A stretch of DNA of 56,684 bases from Gemmatimonadaceae bacterium (GTDB taxonomy: Bacteria > Gemmatimonadota > Gemmatimonadetes > Gemmatimonadales > Gemmatimonadaceae), in NCBI GenBank assembly GCA_020853635.1, contig JADYYN010000192.1, forward strand, positions 1 through 56,684, given 5' to 3'. Below are positions 7,956-16,102 of the stretch, piece after piece (the stretch's first letter is position 1; the number at the start of each line of letters is the position of its first letter). The notes beneath the pieces were generated by a model. The model was not told the origin of the DNA. It was given only the letters and a program-made list of their open reading frames with translations, and made no database searches. A program made the translations under genes and the position numbers.

Positions 7956-10900
7956 ATGATCGACTCCATCATCGCATGGGCAGTCCGCGCCCGCGTGCTC
8001 GTCGTGCTCGGGGTGCTCGCCGTCGTCGCGGGTGGCATCTGGGCGTTCCGCACGCTCCGCGTCGATGCCTTCCCCGACCTCACCAACGTGCAGGTCGCCG
8101 TGCTCGCCGAGGCGCCGGGACTCTCACCGGTCGAGGTCGAGCGACTCGTCACCTTCCCGATCGAGGTCACCGTCAATGGCGTCCCCCGCGTCGAGCAGGT
8201 GCGCTCCATCTCCAAGTACGGCTTCGCCCAGGTGACCGTCGTCTTCGAGGACGGCACGGACGTCTACTTTGCCCGCACGCTCGTGAACGAGCGGCTGCAG
8301 GGCATCCGCGACCAGCTCCCCGAGGGCACCGAGGCGTCCCTCGGCCCAATGGCGGGCGCGACGAGCGAGATCTATCTCTACACGCTCGAGGACACGCTGC
8401 ACGGTGAGGCCGGGCGGAGCGACACCGCGTTGATGGCGCTGCGCACGCTGCACGACCGCATCGTCCGTCCGCAGCTCCGCAGTGTGCCGGGCGTCGTCGA
8501 GATCAACCCGTTCGGCGGGTTCGTGCGCCAGGCACAGGTCGTCGTGTCCCCGGAGAAGCTGGCGAGCTACGGCCTCTCGATCGGCGACGTCATCGAGGCG
8601 GTCGAAGCGAACAGCCAGGTGCCTGCCGGCGCCTATGTCGAACACGCGCAGGAGCAGTACATCCTCCGCGGCCTCGGCCAGGCGGCGAGTCCCGACGACA
8701 TCCGCCGGTCGGTGATCCGCGCCACGGGCGGCGTGCCGGTGCTCGTCGGTGACGTGGCCGACGTGCGCTACGGACCCGAGGTGCGCCAAGGTGCCGTGTC
8801 GCGCGATGCCGAGGGCGAGGTGATGAGTGGCATCGTCATGATGCTGCGCGGCGCGAACAGTCGCGAGGTCGTGCACCGCGTCCGCGAGCGAGTCGCCGAC
8901 ATCAACCGCTCGCTGCCGGAGGGGGTGGTCCTCTCCTCCTACTACGACCAGACGGACCTCGTCGAGGGCACGCTCACCACGGTGGAGCGCAACCTCCTTG
9001 AAGGCGGCTTCCTCGTCATCGCCGTGCTCCTGCTCTTCCTCGGCAACGTGCGCGCGGCGCTGCTCGTGGCGGCGACGATCCCGCTGTCGCTGCTCTTCGC
9101 CTTCCTGGGAATGCGCTGGCTCGGCCTCTCGGCGAACCTCATGAGCCTGGGCGCCATCGACTTCGGCATGATCGTCGACGGCGCCGTCGTCATGGCGGAG
9201 AACTTCATCCGCAAGCTGCATCCGGCCCCGGTGCACGACGCGCATCCGCACGAGGTCGAGGCCGGCGGCGAGGCCGCGCCGCCCCGCGCCGCCCTGTCGC
9301 GGGAGGAGGCCACGCGGCGCATCGTCGCCGCCGCGCGCGAGGTGGGGAGGCCGATCGTCTTCGGCGTGCTCATCATCATGCTGGTGTACGTGCCGATCAT
9401 GACGCTGCAGGGGCTCGAGGGGAGAATGTTCCGGCCGATGGCGATCACGGTGGCCATCGCGCTCTTCGGCAGCCTCCTTCTGGCGCTCATCGCCGTGCCG
9501 GCGGTCGCGACGTGGATCTTCCGGCGGGGGGCCCACGAGGCCCGCTACGCCATCGCCATCGAGCACTGGCTCGATCACCGCTACGCGCGCCTGCTGCGGG
9601 CCACGATGCGTCGGCCCGCCCTCGTCGTCGGGACGGCCGTCGCCCTGTTCGGGGCGACCATGTTGCTCGTGCCCCGGCTCGGCACCGAGTTCCTCCCCGA
9701 GCTCGACGAGGGGTCGATCCTGCTGCAGGCCACGAAGGACCCGAGCATCTCGCTCTCGTTCGCCGGTGAGGTGCACCGGGAGATCGAGCGCGTGGTGAAG
9801 GAGACGCCCGAGGTCACCACCGTCGTGAGCCGGATGGGACGCGCGGAGGTCGGCAGCGACCCGATGGGGGTGAACCAGTCCGACGTCTTCGTCATGCTCA
9901 AGCCGCGCGAAGCATGGCGGCCCGGGCTCACCAAGCAGGACCTGATCGAGGAGCTCGACCACCGGCTCAACGAACGCGTCCCGGGCGTTGGCTTCGGTTT
10001 CACGCAGCCCGTGAAGATGCGCCTCGACGAGCTGATCTCCGGCGTGCGCTCGGACCTCGCGGTGAAGGTCTTCGGCGACGACCCGGACGTGAACCGGGAG
10101 ACGGCCGAGCGCGTGGCCGCGGCCATCCGCAAGGTGTCCGGCACGGCCGAGGTGTTCGTCGAGGCCACGACGGGTCAGGGCTATCTGGCGGTCCGCATGG
10201 ACCGGGCGGCGCTCGCACGACATGGCATCCCGGTCTCGGAGGTGCGGCAGGCGCTGGCCGTCGCCGTCGGCGGGCAGCCGGTCGCGCCGATCACCGACGG
10301 CGGCGCCGGCACCTACACGCTCGACGCGGTCGTCCTGCTCCCTCCGGAGTACCGGAACACCCCGGAGGGAACCGGCAGCATCACGGTACCGTCCGCGTCG
10401 GGCGCACGCGTCGCGCTCGCCGAGCTGGCCGACATCCGCATGGAATCGGGCCCCGTGCAGATCAGCCGCGAGCGCGCCCAGCGCCTCGTGATCGTGCAGG
10501 CCAACGTGCGCGGACGCGACCTCGGCGGCTACGTGGCAGACGTGCAGGCACAGATCGCCAGGGACGTGAAGGTTCCCGCCGGGGTGTTCCTGACCTACGG
10601 CGGCCAGTTCGAGAACCAGCAGCGCGCGATGGGGCGGCTGCGCTTCGTGGTGCCGTTGTCCATCGCGCTGATCGCCCTGCTGCTCTATGCATCGCTCCGG
10701 AGCTGGCCGCTCGCGGGGCTAGTGTTGGTGAACCTGCCGTTCGCCGCCGTGGGCGGCGTCCTCGCGCTCTGGCTGCGTGGCCTGCACCTGAGCATCTCGG
10801 CGTCGGTCGGCTTCATCGCGCTCTTCGGCGTTGCAGTGCTCAACGGTCTCGTGCTGCTCTCGACGGTCCAGCGCCTGCGCGCCGACGGGAGAGCACCGGA

Positions 10901-11219
10901 CGACGCGGCGGTCGACGGTGCGCGAGCCCGACTTCGTCCGGTGCTCATGACGGCGCTCGTCGCGTCGATCGGCTTCATCCCGGTGGCGATGTCGCATGGT
11001 ACGGGCGCCGAAGTGCAGCGGCCGCTCGCCACGGTGGTCATCGGGGGCTTGGTGACGTCCACGCTCCTCACCCTCCTCGTGCTGCCGACGCTGTACGGTA
11101 CGATCGAGCGCCGACGCGCGCGGCGGGCGGCGGCGCGGACCGCGGACCGCGCCGGCGAGTACGGCGGCGCCGTGCCGACGGCGGCCACGACCATCGCGCC
11201 CGCGGAAGGGACCTCCTGA
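7956..11219 (+). CDS. czcA: CzcA-like RND heavy-metal efflux pump (HME family)
   Basis: Proton-driven inner-membrane pump exporting divalent cations from the periplasm, 1087 residues, normal for CzcA. It starts MIDSIIAWAVRARVLVVL (TM1), followed by the porter-domain segment FPDLTNVQV. The TM4 motif is DFGMIVDGAVVMAEN: the D-F-G and D-G pattern of Zn/Co/Cd-type (HME1) pumps, unlike the A-x-x-x-D-A pattern of monovalent CusA pumps. A second porter half and TM7-12 follow (SIALIALLLYASLRSW, FIALFGVAVLNGLVLLS). The C-terminal tail is hydrophilic. The stop overlaps the ATG of the next, broken gene. Substrate Zn/Cd/Co is inferred from the motif and the neighbouring CadC-like regulator. Confidence 0.93.
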   Translation: MIDSIIAWAVRARVLVVLGVLAVVAGGIWAFRTLRVDAFPDLTNVQVAVLAEAPGLSPVEVERLVTFPIEVTVNGVPRVEQVRSISKYGFAQVTVVFEDGTDVYFARTLVNERLQGIRDQLPEGTEASLGPMAGATSEIYLYTLEDTLHGEAGRSDTALMALRTLHDRIVRPQLRSVPGVVEINPFGGFVRQAQVVVSPEKLASYGLSIGDVIEAVEANSQVPAGAYVEHAQEQYILRGLGQAASPDDIRRSVIRATGGVPVLVGDVADVRYGPEVRQGAVSRDAEGEVMSGIVMMLRGANSREVVHRVRERVADINRSLPEGVVLSSYYDQTDLVEGTLTTVERNLLEGGFLVIAVLLLFLGNVRAALLVAATIPLSLLFAFLGMRWLGLSANLMSLGAIDFGMIVDGAVVMAENFIRKLHPAPVHDAHPHEVEAGGEAAPPRAALSREEATRRIVAAAREVGRPIVFGVLIIMLVYVPIMTLQGLEGRMFRPMAITVAIALFGSLLLALIAVPAVATWIFRRGAHEARYAIAIEHWLDHRYARLLRATMRRPALVVGTAVALFGATMLLVPRLGTEFLPELDEGSILLQATKDPSISLSFAGEVHREIERVVKETPEVTTVVSRMGRAEVGSDPMGVNQSDVFVMLKPREAWRPGLTKQDLIEELDHRLNERVPGVGFGFTQPVKMRLDELISGVRSDLAVKVFGDDPDVNRETAERVAAAIRKVSGTAEVFVEATTGQGYLAVRMDRAALARHGIPVSEVRQALAVAVGGQPVAPITDGGAGTYTLDAVVLLPPEYRNTPEGTGSITVPSASGARVALAELADIRMESGPVQISRERAQRLVIVQANVRGRDLGGYVADVQAQIARDVKVPAGVFLTYGGQFENQQRAMGRLRFVVPLSIALIALLLYASLRSWPLAGLVLVNLPFAAVGGVLALWLRGLHLSISASVGFIALFGVAVLNGLVLLSTVQRLRADGRAPDDAAVDGARARLRPVLMTALVASIGFIPVAMSHGTGAEVQRPLATVVIGGLVTSTLLTLLVLPTLYGTIERRRARRAAARTADRAGEYGGAVPTAATTIAPAEGTS

Positions 11220-11931
11220 TGCCCGCGCACGCCGCGCCGTCGACAAAGCGCGGCGCTCCGCCTCGGCGCGTCGAGGAGGCCCACGTGTCTGCGGTGATCG
11301 GGAAGTCGTTCCGGCGGCGCGGCGGCGCGCTGCTCACAGCGGCGCTCGTATGGGGGGCCGCGGAGTGCGAGCGTGAATCGGGAGCGGGATAGCCCGCGTC
11401 CCGGGAGAGCGGTGACCACTCAACGCCCGCGAGCGCAGTCCCATCCGCCGCCCCCACGGTGCCAACGGGGACCGCCTCCCCGGCCCAACCCGCCGCGAGC
11501 CCGCCCGCAGAGACGTCCGGGACGCGGTTGAGCATCCGCACGACCGCGGAGCACGGCGCGTTTCTCACCGACGCGGCCGAGAGGGCGGTCTACCTCCTCG
11601 AGGCGGGTTCGGTGGGTGAGTGCGTCGAGATGTGCGCGGCGATCTGGCCGCCGGTGCTGGCGCGCGGGGTGCCGACCGCGGCCGATACCGCGGTGCGGAC
11701 CTCCCTACTCGGCACCGTCACGCGGCGCGACGGAGCGACGGCGCGACGCAGGTCACGTACGGCGGCCAACCCCTTTACAACTACCTCGGCGACGCCGCGC
11801 CCGGACAGACGCGCGGCCTGCGGGACGGGGACTCGTGGAGTGAATGGTACCTCGTGACCCCCGCGGGCCGGGCGGTAGAGGCCTCGCGCGACGGCACCGG
11901 CACCGGCCGGCGGCGTGGGCGGCGCCGCTGA
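11219..11931 (+). pseudogene. COG4315-type lipoprotein (Yx[FWY]xxD repeat), broken by an amber codon and an 8-bp duplication
   Basis: The ATG at 11219 overlaps the czcA stop. The first frame gives a lipoprotein-like leader (GGALLTAALVWGAAEC) and then meets TAG at 11390-11392. The same frame continues with a Pro/Ala linker and family sequence (FLTDAAERAVYLLEAG, CAAIWPPVLARG, SLLGTVTRRDGAT). At 11734-11741 an 8-base imperfect tandem duplication (agcgacgg after cgcgacgg) shifts the frame. The rest continues in the next frame: QVTYGGQPLYNYLGD, PGQTRG, WSEWYLVTPAGRAVE. This order is the secreted repeat family of COG4315 (function unknown, often with metal or redox genes). One nonsense and one frameshift make it inactive as read, unless they are sequencing errors. 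Confidence 0.75.
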
Positions 11932-11949
11932 CGCGGGGCGACGCCGGGG

Positions 11950-12439
11950 CCGCCCAGCAGCGGCGCATCCTCGCCGTCGTGCTCGCGCTCAACCTGCTGC
12001 TGGTGGTGCTGCTCACGGCCGCGGGGGTGAGCGCCGACTCAAGCGCCCTGATCGCGAACGAGCTCCATAACGCGTCGGACTCCGCCGTCTACGTGATCAG
12101 CCTCTTCGCCGTGAACCGATCGTCGACTTGGAAGCGCGCCGCGGCCACCGCGTCCGGCGTGCTGCTCCTCCTATTCGCCACCGGCGTGCTCGCCGACGCC
12201 GTGCGGCGCTACGTGGTCGGGTCGGAACCGGTCGGGCCGATGATGATGGGCGCGTCGTCCGTCGCCGGCGGCGGCGTGCTGGTGGTGGGAGGGCTCGTCG
12301 TTTGGACCGACCAGCGGTGGCCGGACCTGCCGTGGGCGTTGCCGTCACGGCGATCGCGGTAAAAGGCGGGATCGAGATTCTCCGCGACGCGCGCGACGCG
12401 AAGCGCGTTCAGGGACCCTCGGGAGGGGCGGACGCGTGA
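11950..12439 (+). pseudogene. Cation diffusion facilitator (CDF) remnant
   Basis: Reads as a shortened CzcD-like transporter. TM1 and TM2 are present (LAVVLALNLLLVVLL, then SALIANELHNASDSAVYVISLFAV, where HNASD keeps the H-xxx-D metal pair). TM3/TM4 (GVLLLLFATGVLADAVRRYV, GPMMMGASSVAGGG) join directly to the end of TM5 (VLVVGGLVVWTDQRWPDL). The segment with the second HxxxD site seems deleted. Near 12329 a one-base loss shifts the frame, and TM6 continues as VGVAVTAIAVKGGIEILRDA to a TGA at 12437-12439. No good start codon is visible; the upstream neighbour is also broken. Confidence 0.6.
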
Positions 12440-13038
12440 CCGCTCGGTTCTTCGCGCTCGCGTACGTCGTCCTGTTCGTCGGGGCGCGCGTCGTCGCGAG
12501 ACTCCTCGCGCACCGGCAGGCGCGGGGACGGGACGCCGGGGCGGTCATCGACGACCGCGTGAACGCCGGAGAGCGGCTCGTCATGGCCGCGTATCTCGCC
12601 GGCGGGCTCGTGCTCCCCCTTCTGGCGCTCGGACCGTGGCTCCCCGGGTTCCGCTACTCGCTGCCCGAGTGGGCGAGTTGGGCCGGCCTCGCGATCCTCG
12701 CCGGGGCGCTGTACCTCCACGTGAGCTCGATCGCCGACCTCGGACGCAGCTATTCGGCTACGGTGCGCGCGCGGGAGCATCAGCCGCTCGTGCGCGACGG
12801 CGTCTACGCGTGGGTGCGTCATCCGATCTACGCGTCGCTCTGGCTCGTCACGCTCGCGCAGCCCCTCCTCGTGCATCACGTCGTCTTCGGGTTCGCGGGG
12901 CTGCTGGGCTTCGCGCTCCTCTACTTCTACCGCCTGCCGCGGGAGGAAGGCATGATGCTCGACCGCTACGGGGACGAGTACCGAGAGTATATGCGGCGTG
13001 TGGGAGGTCTCGTTCCAAGGCTCCGCCGACGGCCGTGA
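12436..13038 (+). CDS. Isoprenylcysteine carboxyl methyltransferase (ICMT/PEMT)-family membrane protein
   Basis: A 200-residue membrane protein with about four hydrophobic segments and the family C-terminal signature LVRDGVYAWVRHPIYASLW, then REEGMMLDRYGDEYREYMRRV. In characterised relatives this region binds S-adenosylmethionine and the lipophilic acceptor. The bacterial substrate is unknown; such genes are common next to metal and cation transporters. The start is GTG at 12436, overlapping the CDF-remnant stop by 4 bases (GTGA), implying former translational coupling. It looks intact, unlike its neighbours on both sides. Confidence 0.8.
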   Translation: MTARFFALAYVVLFVGARVVARLLAHRQARGRDAGAVIDDRVNAGERLVMAAYLAGGLVLPLLALGPWLPGFRYSLPEWASWAGLAILAGALYLHVSSIADLGRSYSATVRAREHQPLVRDGVYAWVRHPIYASLWLVTLAQPLLVHHVVFGFAGLLGFALLYFYRLPREEGMMLDRYGDEYREYMRRVGGLVPRLRRRP

Positions 13039-13071
13039 ACGCGCATCGCGGGCGCGCGCCGCGGTCCCGCG

Positions 13072-14525
13072 TCAGGCGCGCAGCGCGCGGAGCCCGTTCG
13101 CCACGACCACGAGCGACGCGCCCATGTCCGCGGCGACCGCCATCCAGAGCGTCGCCCACCCGCCGACCGCGAGTACCAGGAACACCGCCTTGATCGCGAT
13201 CGAGAACCAGATGTTCTGCCGGATCACGCCCTGCGTCTTCCGCGAGAGGCGCATCGCGAGGGCGAGCTTCGAGAGGTCGTCGCCCGTAGGGGCGATGCCC
13301 GCCGTCTCCGGTGCCACGTCGGTACCCGCCGCGCCCATCCCGACGCCCATCGTCGCCGCCGCAAGCGCGGGCGCGTCGTTCACGCCGTCGCCCACGAACG
13401 CTACCGTCTCCACCACTGCCTCCAGCTCGCGGACGATCCGCATTTTGTCGTCTGGGAGGAGCTCTGCGCGGTAGTCGGTCACCCCGGGCCGTTCCGCGAC
13501 GGCGCGCGCGGTGCCCGGGTTGTCGCCGGTGAGCATGATCGGGCGGCGGACGCCCGCCTCGCGCAGACCGGCGAGCGCGTCGTGGGCCTACGCGCGCACC
13601 TGGTCGGCGATCGCGATGACCCCTAACGGGTCCCCCGCCGTGGCGACGAGCACCGCGGTCTTCCCTTCCCGCTCGAAGCGCCGGAGTGCCTCGGCGGTCG
13701 CCAGACCGGCCGCGCCGATCTCCCCCGCCAGGCGCTCGTTCCCGACGAAGACGACGTCGCCGTCGACCGCCGCCCGCGCGCCGCGCCCGATGAGCGCTTC
13801 GAAGTCGCGGGCCGGCTTCGTGGAGCGGATGCGGAGCGCGCCCTGCCCGTTCAGCGTCCCCGGAACACCTCGGCGCCGAGCTCCTTGTCCACGGGCATCG
13901 ACTCGCCGGTGATCGGGGCCTGGTTCACGCCCGAGCGGCCTTCGGTGACCTCGCCGTCGACGGGGATCTTCTCGCCGGGCCGCACGATCACGGTCTGGCC
14001 CACGGCGACCTCGCTCACGGGCACGCGCGCCTCGCGGCCGTCGCGCTCAACGGTCGCCTCGGCGGGCGAGAGCTCCATGAGCGCCCGGATGGCGTTCCGC
14101 GCGCGGTCCATCGAGTACGCCTCGAGGAGCTCCGCGACGGCGAAGAGGTACAGCGTCGCCGCGGCCTCGGTCGGCTCGCCGATGACCCACGCTCAGCCGG
14201 CCGCGACCGACATTAGGAAGTTCATGTTGAGCGCCCGGTTCCGCGCCGCGCGGAGCGCGCGCCGGACGACGTACCAGCCGCCCGCGATCGTCGGGACGAC
14301 GAGCAGCGCGGTCGTCGCCGCCGCGGGCGCGCCGAGCGCGCCGGCGAGCAGCGCGAGCGCGATCGCGGCGCCAGCCGTCGCCGTCATCACGCGCCGACCG
14401 CGTCGCTCCCAGATCGTCTTCGGCGCCGCGGTCTCTCCTTCCACGCGCGGACATGCCGACGTCGCTCACGGCGCGCTGGATCTCGGGCGTGGTGATCGAA
14501 CCCGCGACGACGAGCCGGTGCCATA
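13072..14525 (-). pseudogene. Second P1B-type metal ATPase, multiply inactivated
   Basis: Reading the minus strand: an HMA-domain tail (RLVVAGSITTPEIQRAVSDVG) begins at the repeat boundary near 14525. It is followed by TM1-2 up to an in-frame TGA at 14195-14193, then LYLFAVAELLEAYSMDRARN and the actuator PITGESMPVDK. A one-base frameshift lies near 13860. GTLNGQGALR then runs straight into PARDFEALIGRGARA of the nucleotide domain, so the central block with the metal-site helix and DKTGT loop is missing. There is an in-frame TAG at 13590-13588, then MLTGDNPGTA, FVGDGVNDAPAL and the last TMs to the stop at 13072. It cannot make a working pump. It appears related to Zn/Cd ATPases, but the motif-bearing segment is absent. 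Confidence 0.8.
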
Positions 14526-14699
14526 CCGCAGAAGAGCTCCGCGAGAGCCACCCAGTCACCTCAGATCGGCTCGTGACGGGGAGCGTCCCGGGGAGCTCAT
14601 CCCCTAACGCCGAAAAGACACCGTGACAGCATCGACGCTAGAGACCGAGAAAGCGCGTACGCCGAACCCGGTTCGTGTGAGTTGTACGAACGGCGCCTT
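14522..14699. repeat. ~178-bp dispersed direct repeat, copy 2
   Basis: Matches 167-345 in the same orientation. It starts at the ATG-proximal leader fused to the HMA remnant of the broken ATPase and ends inside the 3' part of the outer-membrane protein gene at 14604-15209. The left edges of both copies coincide with the putative start codon of the next gene. Confidence 0.8.
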
Positions 14700-15209
14700 G
14701 GAAGACGAGCCAAGAGGTAACTCCAAGCCTGCTCGCCAAGTGGCGCGGACTACCGCGCTCTCGTCCACGATGCCTCGAGTTCGTTGATTCTCACGAGGTG
14801 CCGAAGCAAGAGTTGCTCCGAGTCCACCCACTAACCGAATCGGCAAGCCACCCCGTGGAGCCAGGCTGCCCTCTACAGCTAGTCCGCTCATCCAGGTTGG
14901 AAATACGGCGTCCGGTAGACAACCGCCACCTTCGGGATGACACAACGCGATGTCGTCGGCCGAAAACACCCCGCGTGTCGGCGATGCGAGCGCACGCAGA
15001 GAGAACGCGGTCGTCAGTGACCGTTCTATACCCAGAACGATGCCTGCGGTAGCAATGCCGCCCTCCGGGTGTGGAGTGCGGGCGCCGCCTACGGTCAGCC
15101 CAGCTAATAACAGTGTGCGGGACGTTCTGCGCTGGGCCTCAGATGGCCGCGGCGACAATGAGACGGCAAGGCTACTTACCACAATGACAACAAGCGACAA
15201 GCCGCGCAT
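14604..15209 (-). CDS. Small outer-membrane beta-barrel-like protein
   Basis: A 201-residue protein with a clear signal peptide (LSLVVIVVSSLAVSLSPRPSEAQ), then alternating Gly/aromatic-rich strands (LLLAGLTVGGARTPHPEGG; IRLVGGLGATLASAP; VQLTRTGFGVRAFS) and a C-terminal SFRR. The pattern suggests a small beta-barrel or surface protein; I cannot name a family. ATG 15209 is chosen because it places the signal peptide at the N-terminus. The 3' end lies in the duplicated 178-bp segment, and a tail-only copy exists at 247-339. The stop TAG is part of a CGTTAGG word. Confidence 0.6.
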   Translation of the reverse strand: MRGLSLVVIVVSSLAVSLSPRPSEAQRRTSRTLLLAGLTVGGARTPHPEGGIATAGIVLGIERSLTTAFSLRALASPTRGVFSADDIALCHPEGGGCLPDAVFPTWMSGLAVEGSLAPRGGLPIRLVGGLGATLASAPRENQRTRGIVDESAVVRATWRAGLELPLGSSSKAPFVQLTRTGFGVRAFSVSSVDAVTVSFRR

Positions 15210-15299
15210 CGTAGCCTCTCGGGACGCGAGGTAGAACGCCACAAGTTGGATAGCCCGCCGACATCGACGCCAACGAGGCATCGACCTGCGCCACGCCCC

Positions 15300-15552
15300 G
15301 CTGCGTACGCCCATCCTGCAGCGCAGCGCCGAGATGCTCGAAGGCCTGGCGCTGCCAGAGCTAGAAGAGCGTGGGCTGGATCGCGTACTCGTCACACAGG
15401 TCCGAGACCGCGACCTTGTCGACGAGATGGCGTCGCAGAATGATCGCCTTCTCCTCCGGCGTGCACTGCCGCCGTGCCTTCTTCTTGCCGTTGTTTCGAC
15501 TCATGGACTCCTCCGAGGGACTCTTGCATAGAGTGGAGGCAGTGGGAGTCAC
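15300..15552 (-). mobile_element. IS3-type OrfA transposase remnant
   Basis: From ATG 15504 (preceded by GGAGGAGTCC) the frame reads MSRNNGKKKARRQ, then CTPEEKAIILRRHL and VSDLCDEYAIQPTLF, the helix-turn-helix start of an IS3-type OrfA. TAG at 15361-15363 replaces the expected Tyr of a Y-x-W-Q motif. The frame continues as LWQRQAFEHLGAALQ and then degenerates. No OrfB is present. It separates the outer-membrane gene from the protease-inhibitor remnant. Confidence 0.65.
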
Positions 15553-15555
15553 ATT

Positions 15556-15962
15556 TCAACTGAGGCAGGACATCCGAAACCACGCGCGCGGTTCTTGGGG
15601 GACTGGCAACTTCAGCGATTGATCCGTAGACCCATCCGACGATCCGGTAGCGGCCAGCAGGAACGGCTCCCCCACTGTCCCCTTCGCCGGACCACGCAAT
15701 GCTTATCTGCCATTCGTCCCCTGGCACCAGCATCCTACGATGGCTGACGGCTTTACGATCCAACTCGATGTACGCGACGTCAGAGAGGGATCGCAATACC
15801 GCGACTGCGGCCGGTGAAAGGGTCGTGGCGAACCCTCGTAAGGCATTCTCGAAAATGTGATGCGTGATCTTTCCGTATTGGGTCGTCAGTGCCAGCGCAC
15901 GTGTTCTAGGATTGACGACGATGTCCTTCAGCATCACGATGTAGCGGGCATCGCTATCTGGT
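15556..15962 (-). pseudogene. Inhibitor I9 (subtilisin propeptide-like) fused to a BsuPI-like segment, truncated at both ends
   Basis: The minus frame reads DARYIVMLKDIVVNPRTRAL, then HHIFENALRGFATTLSPAAV and LSDVAYIELD. This is the Inhibitor_I9 fold (Y-I-V-x-L-K-D, GF, LSPxAV, VAYIE-D) found as subtilase propeptides or free inhibitors. It is followed by VPGDEWQISIAWSGEGD and GAVPAGRYRIVGWVYG, resembling the C-terminal half of BsuPI-type proteinase inhibitors. No signal peptide or convincing start is visible upstream, and the 3' end runs into the transposase remnant. It is probably a fragment of a dual-inhibitor protein. No subtilase catalytic domain is present here. Confidence 0.5.
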
Positions 15963-16102
15963 GGAGTGGAGCCCACTGACCGAGCACGCCGAGATGGACA
16001 TGGCTCGCGCAGCGAAAGCAGACACGCTGGCGATAGTCGCACGCATGCGGCTCAATGGCTTGGATGCGGGCGTGGCGCGTCGGCAACGTTGCAGCTCCCG
16101 AC

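Noticed and set aside
8124-10223. 699-residue open frame antisense to czcA
   Set aside because: It is a GC-rich mirror frame; His/Arg/Asp-rich text with no domain, fully overlapping a well-supported RND pump.
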